DNA of 64,000 bases from Geobacter sp. (GTDB lineage: Bacteria; Desulfobacterota; Desulfuromonadia; Geobacterales; DSM-12255): the NCBI GenBank assembly GCA_009684525.1, contig WKKR01000005.1:62001-126000 (forward strand). Reading direction: 5' to 3'. Position 1 is the first letter of the stretch, and the number at the start of each line of letters is the position of its first letter. The position numbers and the translations under genes are program-made. Below, piece after piece: positions 27,184 through 37,100 of this stretch. The notes under the pieces were generated by a model. That model did not search any database, had not been told where the DNA came from, and saw only the letters and a list, made by a program, of their open reading frames with translations.

Positions 27184-28773
27184 TCACCCCGCCACGCCCC
27201 TGAACCGGCTCTCCCAGAGGTTGTCCGCCCGGTCCATCATAATCCCCCGGTCCGGGTTGGCTGCCAGGTGGCGCAGGATGCGGAAGGCGGCTTCGGTCTC
27301 TTCCCCTTTTCCCAGGGCCGCAGCCAACTGGGCGGCGGTGAAAGGGATGCCGGGGTGGAGGCGCAGGTGGCCTACCAGCTCGGACTGCAACGCCAGCACC
27401 TTGCCGGCTGCCTTCTTTCCTGCTTCCACGCCCGGTTGGTGGTAGGCGTTGATGCCGACCAGGCTGGCGTAGAGACCAACAGCCCGCTCGTAGAGGGCGA
27501 TGAGGATGCCGACGGTGCGGGCGTCCAGCGTCTCGACGGTGATGGTGAGCGACTGGCGGCCGTTCTCGGCCAGGGCCTTGCGGGTGCCGGCGAGGAAGCC
27601 GGCCAGGTAGTCGCCCGAGGTGACCCCCGGCTCGATCTCAAGCGAACTGCCGCTGCGGTCCGTGAGCACCTCGATGAAGGTGGCGAAGAAGTTGTTCACG
27701 CCTTCGCGCAGCTGCTGCACGTAGGCGTGCTGGTCGGTCGACCCCTTGTTGCCGTAGACCGCGATTCCCTGATTGACCCGGTTGCCGGCCAGGTCGAACT
27801 CCTTGCCGATGGACTCCATGATCAGCTGCTGCAGGTAGCGGGAGAAGAGGAGCAGCCGGTCCTTGTAGGGGAGGACCACCATGTCCTTTTCGCCGCGTCC
27901 GTTCGTGGCGTGATGCCACATCAGGGCGAGGAGCGCTGCCGGATTGGCGCGGGTCAGGCTCCTGCGGGTCGCCTCGTCGCAGGCGCGGGCTCCGTCCAGC
28001 AGCCTGTCGATGTCGATCCCCTGCAGCGCTGCCGGCAAGAGCCCCACGGCCGAGGTGACCGAGGTGCGGCCGCCAACCCAGTCCCACATGGGGAAGCGGG
28101 CCAGCCACTTCTCTGCCTCGGCGGTCCGGTCGAGGCCGCTGCCGGCGCCGGTCACTGCCACGGCGTGGCGGGCAAACTCCAGCCCGGCCCGGCAATAGGC
28201 CTCTTTTGCCTCCAGCATGCCATTTCTCGTCTCCGGGGTGGAGCCGCTCTTGGATATGACCACGGTGAGGGTCTCGGAGAGCTGCGGGCCGAGTTCCGCC
28301 AGCACCCGGTCCATGCCGTCCGGATCGGTGTTGTCGAAGAAAAAGGGGCGCATCGGGTCGCGCGAGGTGCCGAGGGCATCGGCAACGAACTGCGGCCCCA
28401 GGGCCGAGCCGCCGATCCCGACCACCAGCAGGCGGCTGAAGCGGCGCCCGCCCGGCGCAAGGATCTCGCCGCTGTGGATGGCGGCGGCAAACTCTTTCAC
28501 CCCCCGCAGGGCGAACTCGATCTCGGCGGCCATGGCGGCATCCGGGGCAAGCGCAGGGTTGCGCAGCCAGTAGTGCCCCACCATCCGCTGCTCGTCCGGA
28601 TTGGCGATGCTCCCCCGCTCCAGTTCGCCCATGGCGGCAAAGGCGCGCTGCATGGCCGGCTCCATGGCGGTGAAGAAGCCGTCGGAGAAATCCATGCCGC
28701 TGATGTCCAGCGCCAGCCCCAGCTCGGGGCAGTCGCAGAGGTATTCGGTATAACGCTCCCAGCTTCCGTTCAT
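27184..28773 (-). CDS. pgi: Glucose-6-phosphate isomerase
   Basis: The 529-residue protein has PGI motifs: [10 protein letters not shown] at the N-terminus, [14 protein letters not shown] (about 118), [26 protein letters not shown], a catalytic Glu in MESIGKEFD, the His in [15 protein letters not shown], and the C-terminal Lys in [11 protein letters not shown]. It interconverts glucose-6-phosphate and fructose-6-phosphate, and in Geobacter-like organisms serves gluconeogenesis and polysaccharide synthesis. An added C-terminal helical tail (about 60 residues, [17 protein letters not shown]) resembles an extra small winged-helix-like region. It lies in the same direction as the downstream toxin-antitoxin genes but is separated by about 190 bases. 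Confidence 0.95.
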   Translation of the reverse strand: MNGSWERYTEYLCDCPELGLALDISGMDFSDGFFTAMEPAMQRAFAAMGELERGSIANPDEQRMVGHYWLRNPALAPDAAMAAEIEFALRGVKEFAAAIHSGEILAPGGRRFSRLLVVGIGGSALGPQFVADALGTSRDPMRPFFFDNTDPDGMDRVLAELGPQLSETLTVVISKSGSTPETRNGMLEAKEAYCRAGLEFARHAVAVTGAGSGLDRTAEAEKWLARFPMWDWVGGRTSVTSAVGLLPAALQGIDIDRLLDGARACDEATRRSLTRANPAALLALMWHHATNGRGEKDMVVLPYKDRLLLFSRYLQQLIMESIGKEFDLAGNRVNQGIAVYGNKGSTDQHAYVQQLREGVNNFFATFIEVLTDRSGSSLEIEPGVTSGDYLAGFLAGTRKALAENGRQSLTITVETLDARTVGILIALYERAVGLYASLVGINAYHQPGVEAGKKAAGKVLALQSELVGHLRLHPGIPFTAAQLAAALGKGEETEAAFRILRHLAANPDRGIMMDRADNLWESRFRGVAG

Positions 28774-28847
28774 GACACCCTCCTCGATCCAGTGGAATTC
28801 AAATAAAGAATCGGCCGACAGCTTGCCGTCAATGAAATATCAGCCTC

Positions 28848-28895
28848 CATCCGTGTTTCGTGTTCATCAGCCTTTATCTGTGTGTATCTGCGGTT
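28848..28895. repeat. One-sided copy of the ACCGCAGAT intergenic repeat family
   Basis: TTATCTGTGTGTATCTGCGGTTT (23 bases, 28874-28895) is the right-arm sequence of the repeat family seen in full at 47613-47709 and 51733-51834. It lies in the spacer between pgi and the lipoprotein gene. No left arm is evident here. Confidence 0.55.
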
Positions 28896-28924
28896 TAAAT
28901 GGCCTGGTTTGCGGCCCTGCCGCC

Positions 28925-29638
28925 CTAAAACCCCTTGAACGCCGAGAACGGCAGCACCTTCAGCCCTTCCAGGCTGGGGACGAGCATGGAGTCCTCCACC
29001 ACGGGGTTCACCTCGGGTTCGCTGAAGGTGAGCCGCACCTGTTCGCCGCCGGCAGCGATGATCTCGATGCTCTCGGCCACGGCAACGCCGTTTACGACCC
29101 GGTAGTCGGAGAAGCGGACCTCGTCCCCCTCCTCACTCTCCTTGCGGATCACCAGCCCCTGGTCGTTGTAATAGATCCGCTCCTGTAACCCCTGGCGGGT
29201 GACATGGTCGCGGAAGCGCGCCGGTCCCGGTGCGGGGGGCGCCTCCACGATCCAGCGCATCAGCCCCCAGCTCCGCAGGCCGTCCCGGTCGGGAAGCTCG
29301 TCGATCCTGCCGCTGTAGGCGACCCCCTGGGAGGGGACGATGCAGGTGAGACGATCGCCGTCGGTGAAGACCTCCAGCACCGTCAGGCCGAAGGGGGAGA
29401 GCATCACCAGGTGAAAGCGGTCGGGCTGGCGGAAGACCAGGTAGCCCCGGCCGCCGCTGCTTTTTCCGCCCGCCTGCACGGCCAGGGAAACCGCCGAACT
29501 GAGTGTTTCCAGGCTCCGGCCCGGCACTATCCCTTCCAGCGGCCTGGGCGCCGTGGCGCAGGCGGAGAGCGCCAGGAACAGGAGGAGCGCCAGCCACCTG
29601 CAGCACCCCTTCAGTCCCGGCTTTACAGATTCAATCAT
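28925..29638 (-). CDS. LolB-like/DUF4292-type outer-membrane lipoprotein
   Basis: The 237-residue protein has a signal with lipobox LSACA (acylated Cys at about residue 27). The mature beta-rich domain (GGRGYLVFRQPDRFHLVML, FGLTVLEVFTDGDRLTCIVP) resembles the LolA/LolB lipoprotein-carrier fold and DUF4292 proteins. A middle segment WGLMRWIVEAPPAPGP and later RFSDYRVVNGVAVAESIEI fit that fold's second sheet. It may bind lipids or lipoproteins at the outer membrane. The ATG at 29638 has a GGGAGGTAGGA site. It follows the two PPDK-domain genes with a 19-base gap, so it is likely in their operon, though its relation to them is unknown. Confidence 0.7.
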   Translation of the reverse strand: MIESVKPGLKGCCRWLALLLFLALSACATAPRPLEGIVPGRSLETLSSAVSLAVQAGGKSSGGRGYLVFRQPDRFHLVMLSPFGLTVLEVFTDGDRLTCIVPSQGVAYSGRIDELPDRDGLRSWGLMRWIVEAPPAPGPARFRDHVTRQGLQERIYYNDQGLVIRKESEEGDEVRFSDYRVVNGVAVAESIEIIAAGGEQVRLTFSEPEVNPVVEDSMLVPSLEGLKVLPFSAFKGF

Positions 29639-29657
29639 TCCTACCTCCCGTGCGATA

Positions 29658-32249
29658 TTACCGCCCCCCATAACAGAGGACCTCCTGGCTGACGATATCG
29701 GCCATGAGCCTGAATTCCCCCGGCAGGTCGACCACCCGGAGCACCCCGGCCAGCCCCGCATCGTCGGGGAGCAGCTCGGCCAGCCGGTTGGGGAGGCCGG
29801 ACAGAAGCGCCTGGTTGAGGATGCAGGGGGGGCGCTCCGGATAGAGCGCCACGTAGAAGACCCCCGATTCTACCAGGTCCTGGAAGAAATGGGAGCCGAA
29901 GGAGAGCTCCGGCATCAGGCTGCCGGCGACAAAGGCGACCTCGACGATGGCGGCCAGCCCGTCGATCTCGGCAAAGCGGACCGGCACCCCCATCTCGGGG
30001 GAGGTGGTGCCGATGCGGCCCGGCGCCAGCAGGAGGGTCGGCAGATCGTCACGGCCGGTATTGAGACGGTTGAGGCGGCCGATGACCCTGGCCAGCTCGT
30101 AACGGTCCACCAGCTGCAGGGCGAGAAAGGCGTCGTCGACCACCTGGATCACCCGTTGGATCGGCTGGACAATGCTCCCCCCGAGGAAATTCCCCTGCGA
30201 GCGGAACAGGAGCGCCTCTTCGACCACCTCTGCCGGCACCTCCACCCGCCGGACCTGGACCCCGCGGGTCTGCAGGGGGCGGCACTGCACCAGGTTGATT
30301 TTCAACTCCCTTTCCGGCGTCGAGGTGACGGTGAATTCCACGTCCACCGGGTAGTGGTAGGCCTTTTCCAGGGTCGTCAGCATCAGGCGCATGAGCGGGG
30401 CAAAGTCGCTGTCGGCCAGGAAGCGGTCGAAGGTGGGCAGGCGTTCGCTGCCCCGCCCCGTGCGGCCGGCCGGCTGGGGTGCCCGGCTGCCGAAGATCTC
30501 CGGGAGCTCTACCCCTTCGGCCAGCAGGCGGCTGATCGGCACGGTAGCAGGGGTGTTCTCCGCGATATCGAGCAGGTCGACCTGGCGCTGGCTGAAGCGG
30601 CGGGCGCTCTCCTGGCTGCCAAAGGGGATCACGGTCGGTTGGTCCAGGGAGACGATGCGGGTGTAGTCCCCCTCCACCCTGGCCGTGGCACGGGTGCCGA
30701 GGCCGAAGACCAGCCTGAGCATGCCGGCGCTGGGGTCGACGTTTTCGTCCCAGACAAAGGTGTTGTAGGAGAAGCCGACCCCGGCGATGTCGGGGAAGAA
30801 GTAACGGCCATGGTAGGCACCGGCCACCCGCTGCACCACCAGGGCCATCTGCTCCTCCTGGCGGTCGAGCCCCCGCTGCAGCCGGTATTCCAGGGCATCC
30901 TCGCTCATGGTGCTGGCATAGGCCATCCGCACCGCTTCCTCGAACTGGCAGAAGCGCTCTTCCGGGGTCCCCTGGTTGACGCAGAAATAGCTGCCGTACT
31001 TGCCGGCAAAGGCGTTGCCGAAGCCGTCCTCCTGCAGGCTGCTCAGCCGGACGATCAGCGGGTACTGGCCGTAATACTCCAGGAGCTTCTGGAACTCCTC
31101 GCGGATCTCAGGGGGGAAGGAGCCGAGCAGGAGGAGCTTGCGCAGCTTGGCCGCACCGCTGAAATAGCCCTTTTGTGCCTTGTGCTCCATGAAGACCCGC
31201 CACCAGCCGTTGTGCACCAGGTAGGTATGGAAGAGATCCGAGCCGAAGAAAAAGGAGTCGTGGGGTTCGAGCACCGCCTCCCAGTCGTGCGAGGTGTCGG
31301 TGCGGAGGATGGCGCGGGCCAGCAGGAGCCCGGCCGCCTTGCCGCCGACGTAGCCGGTGCCGATGAACCGCTCCTTGAGCAGGAGAAAGTCCTCCAGGGT
31401 CATGAAGCGCCGGGCCAGAGCCAGCATCCGCTCGTCGGAACCGAACAGGAGCCGGCAGAACTCGTCCACCATGGCCTGGCGGCTCCGGGCGCTCCCCTTT
31501 CCCCGCACCAGCCGGGAGGCGCGCAGAAAGAGCCGCTCCCAGTGATCGAGCGGCACATAGACCTCGGCCTTCCCGCTATGGAGCGCCATGAAGAGTCGGG
31601 AGGCCTCGTAGCTCGCCGTGATCGGCATGAAGGCGTCACCGCGGCGGCGGTGGGGAAGGAACATGGTGGGGGATGAACGGCGCCAGACCTTGAGCGGGTG
31701 GAGGTAGAGCTCCCCTTCGGTGCTGTAGAGGTCGATCAGGAGCTGGGTGGTGGAGCGGATGCGGCTGACCGTGGCAAAGGGATGGGTGTCGCGCAGCAGG
31801 GCGAAGTAGGCGACCGTCTCCAGGTCGAAGAGGAGCGGACAGGTGACGGCAAAGAAGTTGCCGATCATGGCGTCGGTGGCCCAGGCATCCAGGAGGCTCG
31901 ACAGGCAGTCGAAGACGTAGAATGCCTCTGGGCCAGCCATGGCGATATGCACATGGAGCCGGACCGTGAAGGATTCGAAGCCGCGATGGGCATCCAGATC
32001 GACCACGGCAATGCGCGGGTCGTCGTCCAGAAGCGGCGGCTCGGCCGCGAAGCGGACATAGACCACCTGCCGACCCGATTCCAGGGCCGCGGCCACGAAC
32101 GGGCGGACGAACTCGCGGTAATCGTCCACGCTGTCCACCCGCCAGACCACGTTGTCGCCCGGTTCCAGCCCGTCCAGCACCCTGTCGAGCCCCGGCAGGC
32201 CCGTGGTGATACACCCTTCGCGCAGACCGCTCTGTCCGTCCGACGTCAC
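29658..32249 (-). CDS. KaiC-like domain fused to a PEP/pyruvate-binding (PPDK_N) ATP-grasp domain
   Basis: The 863-residue protein starts with GTG at 32249, overlapping the stop of the upstream paralogue (GTGA) with a GGAGGGG site. Residues about 1-215 resemble the start of a KaiC/RecA-like domain (TTGLPGLDRVLDGLEPGDNVVW), but the expected Walker A GxxGxGKT is replaced by VDSVDDYREF, so it is probably catalytically dead. Residues about 300-863 match the N-terminal ATP-grasp of PEP synthase/PPDK: IVRLSSLQEDGFGNAFAGK, LGTRATARVEGDYTR and NLVQCRPLQTRGV. No phosphohistidine (swivelling) or PEP-binding barrel domain follows. Real activity is uncertain. Confidence 0.78.
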   Translation of the reverse strand: MTSDGQSGLREGCITTGLPGLDRVLDGLEPGDNVVWRVDSVDDYREFVRPFVAAALESGRQVVYVRFAAEPPLLDDDPRIAVVDLDAHRGFESFTVRLHVHIAMAGPEAFYVFDCLSSLLDAWATDAMIGNFFAVTCPLLFDLETVAYFALLRDTHPFATVSRIRSTTQLLIDLYSTEGELYLHPLKVWRRSSPTMFLPHRRRGDAFMPITASYEASRLFMALHSGKAEVYVPLDHWERLFLRASRLVRGKGSARSRQAMVDEFCRLLFGSDERMLALARRFMTLEDFLLLKERFIGTGYVGGKAAGLLLARAILRTDTSHDWEAVLEPHDSFFFGSDLFHTYLVHNGWWRVFMEHKAQKGYFSGAAKLRKLLLLGSFPPEIREEFQKLLEYYGQYPLIVRLSSLQEDGFGNAFAGKYGSYFCVNQGTPEERFCQFEEAVRMAYASTMSEDALEYRLQRGLDRQEEQMALVVQRVAGAYHGRYFFPDIAGVGFSYNTFVWDENVDPSAGMLRLVFGLGTRATARVEGDYTRIVSLDQPTVIPFGSQESARRFSQRQVDLLDIAENTPATVPISRLLAEGVELPEIFGSRAPQPAGRTGRGSERLPTFDRFLADSDFAPLMRLMLTTLEKAYHYPVDVEFTVTSTPERELKINLVQCRPLQTRGVQVRRVEVPAEVVEEALLFRSQGNFLGGSIVQPIQRVIQVVDDAFLALQLVDRYELARVIGRLNRLNTGRDDLPTLLLAPGRIGTTSPEMGVPVRFAEIDGLAAIVEVAFVAGSLMPELSFGSHFFQDLVESGVFYVALYPERPPCILNQALLSGLPNRLAELLPDDAGLAGVLRVVDLPGEFRLMADIVSQEVLCYGGR

Positions 32250-34141
32250 CGTTTGGCCCCTCCCCCCGGCACCGTGCCTTCCGCTGCGCGCACGCATGCC
32301 ACCTTCTGGCTGACGATATCGGCCATCAGGCGAAACTCGCCGGCAAGATCGACAACCCTGACGATCGGCGCAAAGCGCGCATCGTCGGGCAGGAGATCGG
32401 CCAGCCGGTTGGGGAGCGCGGCCAGGAGCGCCCCGTTGAGAAAACAGTCGGCCCGATCCGGGTAGAGGGCGACATAGACGATGCCCGATTCCACCAGGTC
32501 CTGGAAGAAATGAGAGCCGAAGGAGAGCTCCGGCATCAGCCCGCCGGCGGAAAAGGCGACCTCGGCAAGGGCTGCCATGGCGTTGAACTCGGCAAACCTG
32601 ACCGGCACCCCGAGCCCCGGCGTGGTGGTCCCCCAGCGGCCCGGCCCCAGAAGCAGGGTTGGCTGCTCCTCCCGCGACGGGATCAGCCGGTTGAGCCGGC
32701 CGACGATCCGGGCGAGCTCGTACTTGTCGGAGAGGGAGAGGGCGGTATAACCCTCCGGATCGACCGCGATGACCCGCCGGATCGGCTGCACCACGCTCCC
32801 CCCCATGAAGTTGCCCACGGAACGGAACAGGGTGGCCTCGTCGGGGCGGTCGGCGATCTCCACCCTCTGCACCTGGACGCCTCGGGTCTGCAGGGGGCGG
32901 CACTGCACCACGTTGATCTGCAGGGCGCCGTCGGCGAGGAAGTTGCCGGTGAACTCCACGTCCACCGGATAGTCGTAGGCCTGCTGGAGCGTCGCCAGCA
33001 TCCGGCGCATGGTCTCGGCGAACGGGGTCCGGGTCAGGAGCTTTTCAAAGGTCACCAGCCAGTTGCTGCCGTCCCGCTGGGCAAAGAGCTCCAGGGGGAT
33101 GCGATGCTCGCGCTGCACGATCTCGCGCAGCGACACGGTCCGCAAGGCGTCGGCATCGATATCCAGCAGGTCCACGTCCCGCTGAGAGAAGCGGCGCAGG
33201 TCGTCCTGATCGGCAAAGGGGAGCAGCATCGGCTGGTCCAGGGAGACGATGCGGGGGTAATCCCCCTCCACCCGGTCCACAGCCCTGGTGCCGAGCCCCA
33301 CCACCAGCCGGAGCATCCCGGCCGTGGGGTCGATGGAGGGGTGCCAGACAAAGGTGTTGTAGGAGATCCCCACCCCGGCAAAGGCGGGCATGAAATAGTC
33401 CCCTTCCCTCCTGCCGGAGACCCGCTGTACCAGGACCGCCATCTGCTCCTCGCGGCGGTCGAGCCCCCTCCGCAGGCGGTACTGCAGCGCCTCGTCGCTC
33501 ATGGCGCTGGCGTAGATGCGGCGCACCGCCGATTCGAACTCGGCAAGCCGCTCGTTAAGCGGCCCCTGGTTGACGCAGAAAAAGCTGTCGTACTTGCCGG
33601 CAAAGGCGTTGCCGAAACCGTCTTCCTGCAGGCTCGACGAGCGGACGATGATCGGGTACTGGCCGAAATAGTCGAGCAGACGGCGGAAATCCCGGCGGGC
33701 ATCGGCGGGGAAGGTTCCCTGGAGGAAGAGTTCGTGCAGGCGGGCCGCGCCGGAGAGAAAGCCTTCCGTGCTCCGCTGTTCGCGGGAGATCTGCTCCCAG
33801 CCGTTGTGATCGATGAAGGATTGAAAGAGGTCGGTGCCGATATAGAAGGAGTCGTGCGGTTCCAGGAGGGTGTTCCAGCCGCCATCCCGGTCGGTCTGGA
33901 GAATGGCGCGCGCCAGGAGCATCCCCACGGCCTTGCCGCCGATGAAGCCGCTGCCGATACGGCGGGAATCGACGGTCCGCAGGTCGGCAAGGGTGAAGTA
34001 CTGCCGCGCCAGGGCGAGCACCCGCTTGTCGGTGCCCATCAGCTCACTGCAGAGCCGGTCCAATTCGGCCTGCAGGGAAAGGGAGCCGGTCGAAGCGGTA
34101 TCGATCCCGCCCGGAGCGCCCGGTTGCCTACGGTTCCCCAT
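32246..34141 (-). CDS. PEP/pyruvate-binding (PPDK_N) ATP-grasp domain protein
   Basis: The 631-residue protein is closely related to the C-terminal two thirds of its downstream neighbour but lacks the KaiC-like extension. The ATP-grasp motifs are intact here: VRSSSLQEDGFGNAFAGKYD (the Arg/Ser pair that binds phosphate), LGTRAVDRVEGDYPRIVSLDQP and INVVQCRPLQTRG near residue 440. The HxxTSHAA-type phosphohistidine motif is absent, so this is only the nucleotide-binding part of a dikinase. The ATG at 34141 overlaps the end of the GH13-type gene by 14 bases; a TTG eight codons upstream is possible. Tandem duplication is evident. Confidence 0.8.
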   Translation of the reverse strand: MGNRRQPGAPGGIDTASTGSLSLQAELDRLCSELMGTDKRVLALARQYFTLADLRTVDSRRIGSGFIGGKAVGMLLARAILQTDRDGGWNTLLEPHDSFYIGTDLFQSFIDHNGWEQISREQRSTEGFLSGAARLHELFLQGTFPADARRDFRRLLDYFGQYPIIVRSSSLQEDGFGNAFAGKYDSFFCVNQGPLNERLAEFESAVRRIYASAMSDEALQYRLRRGLDRREEQMAVLVQRVSGRREGDYFMPAFAGVGISYNTFVWHPSIDPTAGMLRLVVGLGTRAVDRVEGDYPRIVSLDQPMLLPFADQDDLRRFSQRDVDLLDIDADALRTVSLREIVQREHRIPLELFAQRDGSNWLVTFEKLLTRTPFAETMRRMLATLQQAYDYPVDVEFTGNFLADGALQINVVQCRPLQTRGVQVQRVEIADRPDEATLFRSVGNFMGGSVVQPIRRVIAVDPEGYTALSLSDKYELARIVGRLNRLIPSREEQPTLLLGPGRWGTTTPGLGVPVRFAEFNAMAALAEVAFSAGGLMPELSFGSHFFQDLVESGIVYVALYPDRADCFLNGALLAALPNRLADLLPDDARFAPIVRVVDLAGEFRLMADIVSQKVACVRAAEGTVPGGGAKR

Positions 34142-37100
34142 GTCCACCGTTTCCAAGACCGGCAAGGAAGCGATCCACCCGGTAACCGGCTGCGGCAGCC
34201 CGCGCCGTCAGGGCCTTCTGCACGGTGTCGATGGCCTTTTTCCTGGCTGCGGGCACCTTGCCGCTCTTTGCCGCGCCCGCCTCGGAGACCAGCGCCGTGA
34301 GCGCCAGCCAGGAGACCAGCAGTTCCCAGCGCTCCTTGATGAACCAGTCGAAACCGCCGCTTGCGTGCCGGCCGATAAAGGCTGCGGCCTCGCGGTCCGA
34401 GAGCAGCTCGTCCAGCCACTCCTCCTGATCCGTTGCGGGAAGTGTCAACAGTTCCTGCCAGTGGAGCAGCACCAGGAAGAGGTTCACCAGGCTCGGCACG
34501 TCGAGGGCCGCGAGCGGATCGTCCTTTCCGCCCCCTTCGGCGTAGAGCTCCTCCTGCAGCGGCCGGAACAGACCATAGGTCGTCACCAGCTCAGCCGAGG
34601 CAGCAGCCATCTCCTCCGGCCCCTCCAGCTCGCCGCAGCGGTGGAGCGAGAGCCAGGCAAAGGCGAGCAAGCGGGCCGTGTAGCCGGTAAGGGTCTCTGC
34701 CTGCGCACCCTTGGCGCTGCAGAGGCCTTCCAGAAACGAAAGCTCCTTGAGGACCGCCTGCGCAAGCGGCAACGGCGCAGCATCGGTCAGTTCGGCCTGC
34801 TCTGCCAGCGCTGCCATGAAAGCGGCCAGGTCGTCACCAAAGGCAGTGCGGGCTGCTTTCATCCCGGCAGCGTCCAGTTCGCCGAAGTCCCCGGTCAACA
34901 GCCCATGGTGCCGATCGAGCAGCCCCCGCGCCAGGTCGATCAGCGCGGCAAAGCGGACCTGCTTCACCTCTTCGTTCATGCTCGGCACTCCCCCACCCTG
35001 GAGCTGGTGGCAGAGTTTCCCCCAGGTGCCGTACTCGTCGTCCCAGATCTCCCGGAAGTCGAGATAGGCATGGTATTCGTAGGCTTCCATCGCCACGAAC
35101 AGCCCCTGCTCGCAGAGTTCGCGGCCGTTGCGGATGTATTCGAGGCCGCTGGCGTAGTCGCGGAACAGGTAGTAGTGGCGGCCGTCCCCCTTGAAGCCGA
35201 GGGCGTGACCCAAGGTGGTCTGGCGCAGCTCCGTCTCTCCGGCCGCGTTCTTTGCGGCAAAGGAGGTGGAACTCCTGATCCAGCCCGAGGTGGAGGCGAA
35301 CCGGTTGTGGTAGGCGATGATGCCGCGCTGGTCGCCGGAGCGGTTGGAATAGGCGAACACATCCTCGTTCACGTGCCCTTCTGACCAGAAGTCGTAGAAG
35401 ACGAAGTTCTCGGCGCCGGAAAAGAGCCAGCGCCGCCGCATGAGCGGGAAGACCCGCCATTCGTGCTCCCGTACCAGGTGCTCGTCCACCGCCTCGTTCC
35501 AGTAGGCCCGCTTGTACTCCATGCCGTACTTCTCGTGGAACCCCTCCACCTGGCCATGGCCGATCATGGGGAGGCCCGGCATGGTGACCAGGAGGACACA
35601 GGCGCCGAAGTATTTGTTCTCCTTGCCGAACTGCTCCACTGCGGTCTTTTCGTCCGGGTTGTTCATGAAGTTGACGAAGCGCTGCAGCACCTGGGGGTTG
35701 AACTCCAGGACGTTCTTCACGGTCTGGCGGTACTTGGCGTTCTCCTCCATCTTCAGCATGTTCATGAAGGCGCTGTTGTAGACCCGGTGCATCCCCAGGG
35801 TCCGGACAAAGTACCCTTCCATGAGCCAGAACGCCTCGGCCAGGAGCAGGGTGTCCGACGCCTCGGCCGCCACCCGGTCCACCACCTGGCGCCAGAACTC
35901 CTCTGGCATGGCGGCGTCGAACTCTTCGCGGGTCATGCCGTGCTCGGCCCGGGACGGGATGCCGCCGTGTCCCGGCTGTGGGAACCAGAGCCGCTGGAAG
36001 TGCCGCTTGGCCAGGGTCATGGCCGCATCGAAGCGGATGATCGGGAACATCCTCGCCACGTGGAGGATGGTGTTGATCACCGCCTCCCGCACCTCGGGGT
36101 TCAGGTAGTTGAGCTGGGCCGTGTCGTTCCAGGGGGTGCTGGTGCCGTCGTTGCCGTGGTAGATGTAGCGGGTCCGGCCGTCCCGGTGGTCGTAGTGCTT
36201 GAAGACCACCGCCGCCTCGGTCCGGTCCCAGTAGCCGTCCTCGATGTGCAGGCTTACCTCGGGCGCGAAGGAGAGGTCCGGGCCGCCGAAGGAGTAGGTC
36301 GGATAGGGGGGATAGTCGAGCTGGACGAACCAGTCCGGGTGCTCCACGGTCCACTTGGAATAGATGCCGGTATGGTTGGGGACCATGTCGCTGGCAAGGC
36401 GAATCCCCCGCTTGAGCGCCCGGTCCCGCAGGTTCCAGAGGGCCGCTTCGCCCCCCAGGTCGGCAGCGATGGCGTAGTCGAAGAGCGAATAGGCCGAGGA
36501 GATCGCCTCGGGGTTGCCGGTGATCTGCTTGATCTTCTGTGAAGCGGGAGAGCGCTCCCAGAGCCCGATCAGCCAGAGGCCGGTCACCCCCCAGCGGGCC
36601 AGGCGGTCCAGCTCGGCATCGGGGATCTGGTCGAGCCGGGTGATCTCGCGGCCATACTGGAGGGAGAGCTGGCCGAGCCAGACGTAGACCATCTTGGCGA
36701 TCAGGACCACGTTGGGCATCCAGTCAACATCGGCGGAAAAGAGCTCCGGTTCCGGGTAATAGTCGTTCACCCCGCCCCGGCCGGGGCCGAATTCCAGCAC
36801 CGGCGCGCCCCCCGGCTCGCCGCGGGGGGCGAAGATCCTGCTCTCCTCCTGCACCACGGCAAAGGCGGACTGGATCTCCACCAGAAGCTCCTCGGGGAGG
36901 ACAGCCCGCCACCGGGTCCGGATGAACTCAAGCTGATCGTAGAGGGAATCGGGTGCGGCGAGAAGCGGAAGTCGGAGCAGTTCCGGCAGGGTGAATTCGA
37001 AGGGCTCGACCGCGGGCGCCGCGGCGAGCTGCCGTTCCACCCCTCCCACCACCTGCGGATAGCTGCTGGTGGCTGCCAGCTCCCGGTCGTCCAGGATCGG

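Noticed and set aside
32250-32903. Extension of the KaiC-PPDK_N gene upstream to 32903
   Set aside because: The added 218 residues are a shadow of the end of the upstream paralogue; the GTG at 32249 has a good ribosome-binding site and GTGA overlap.
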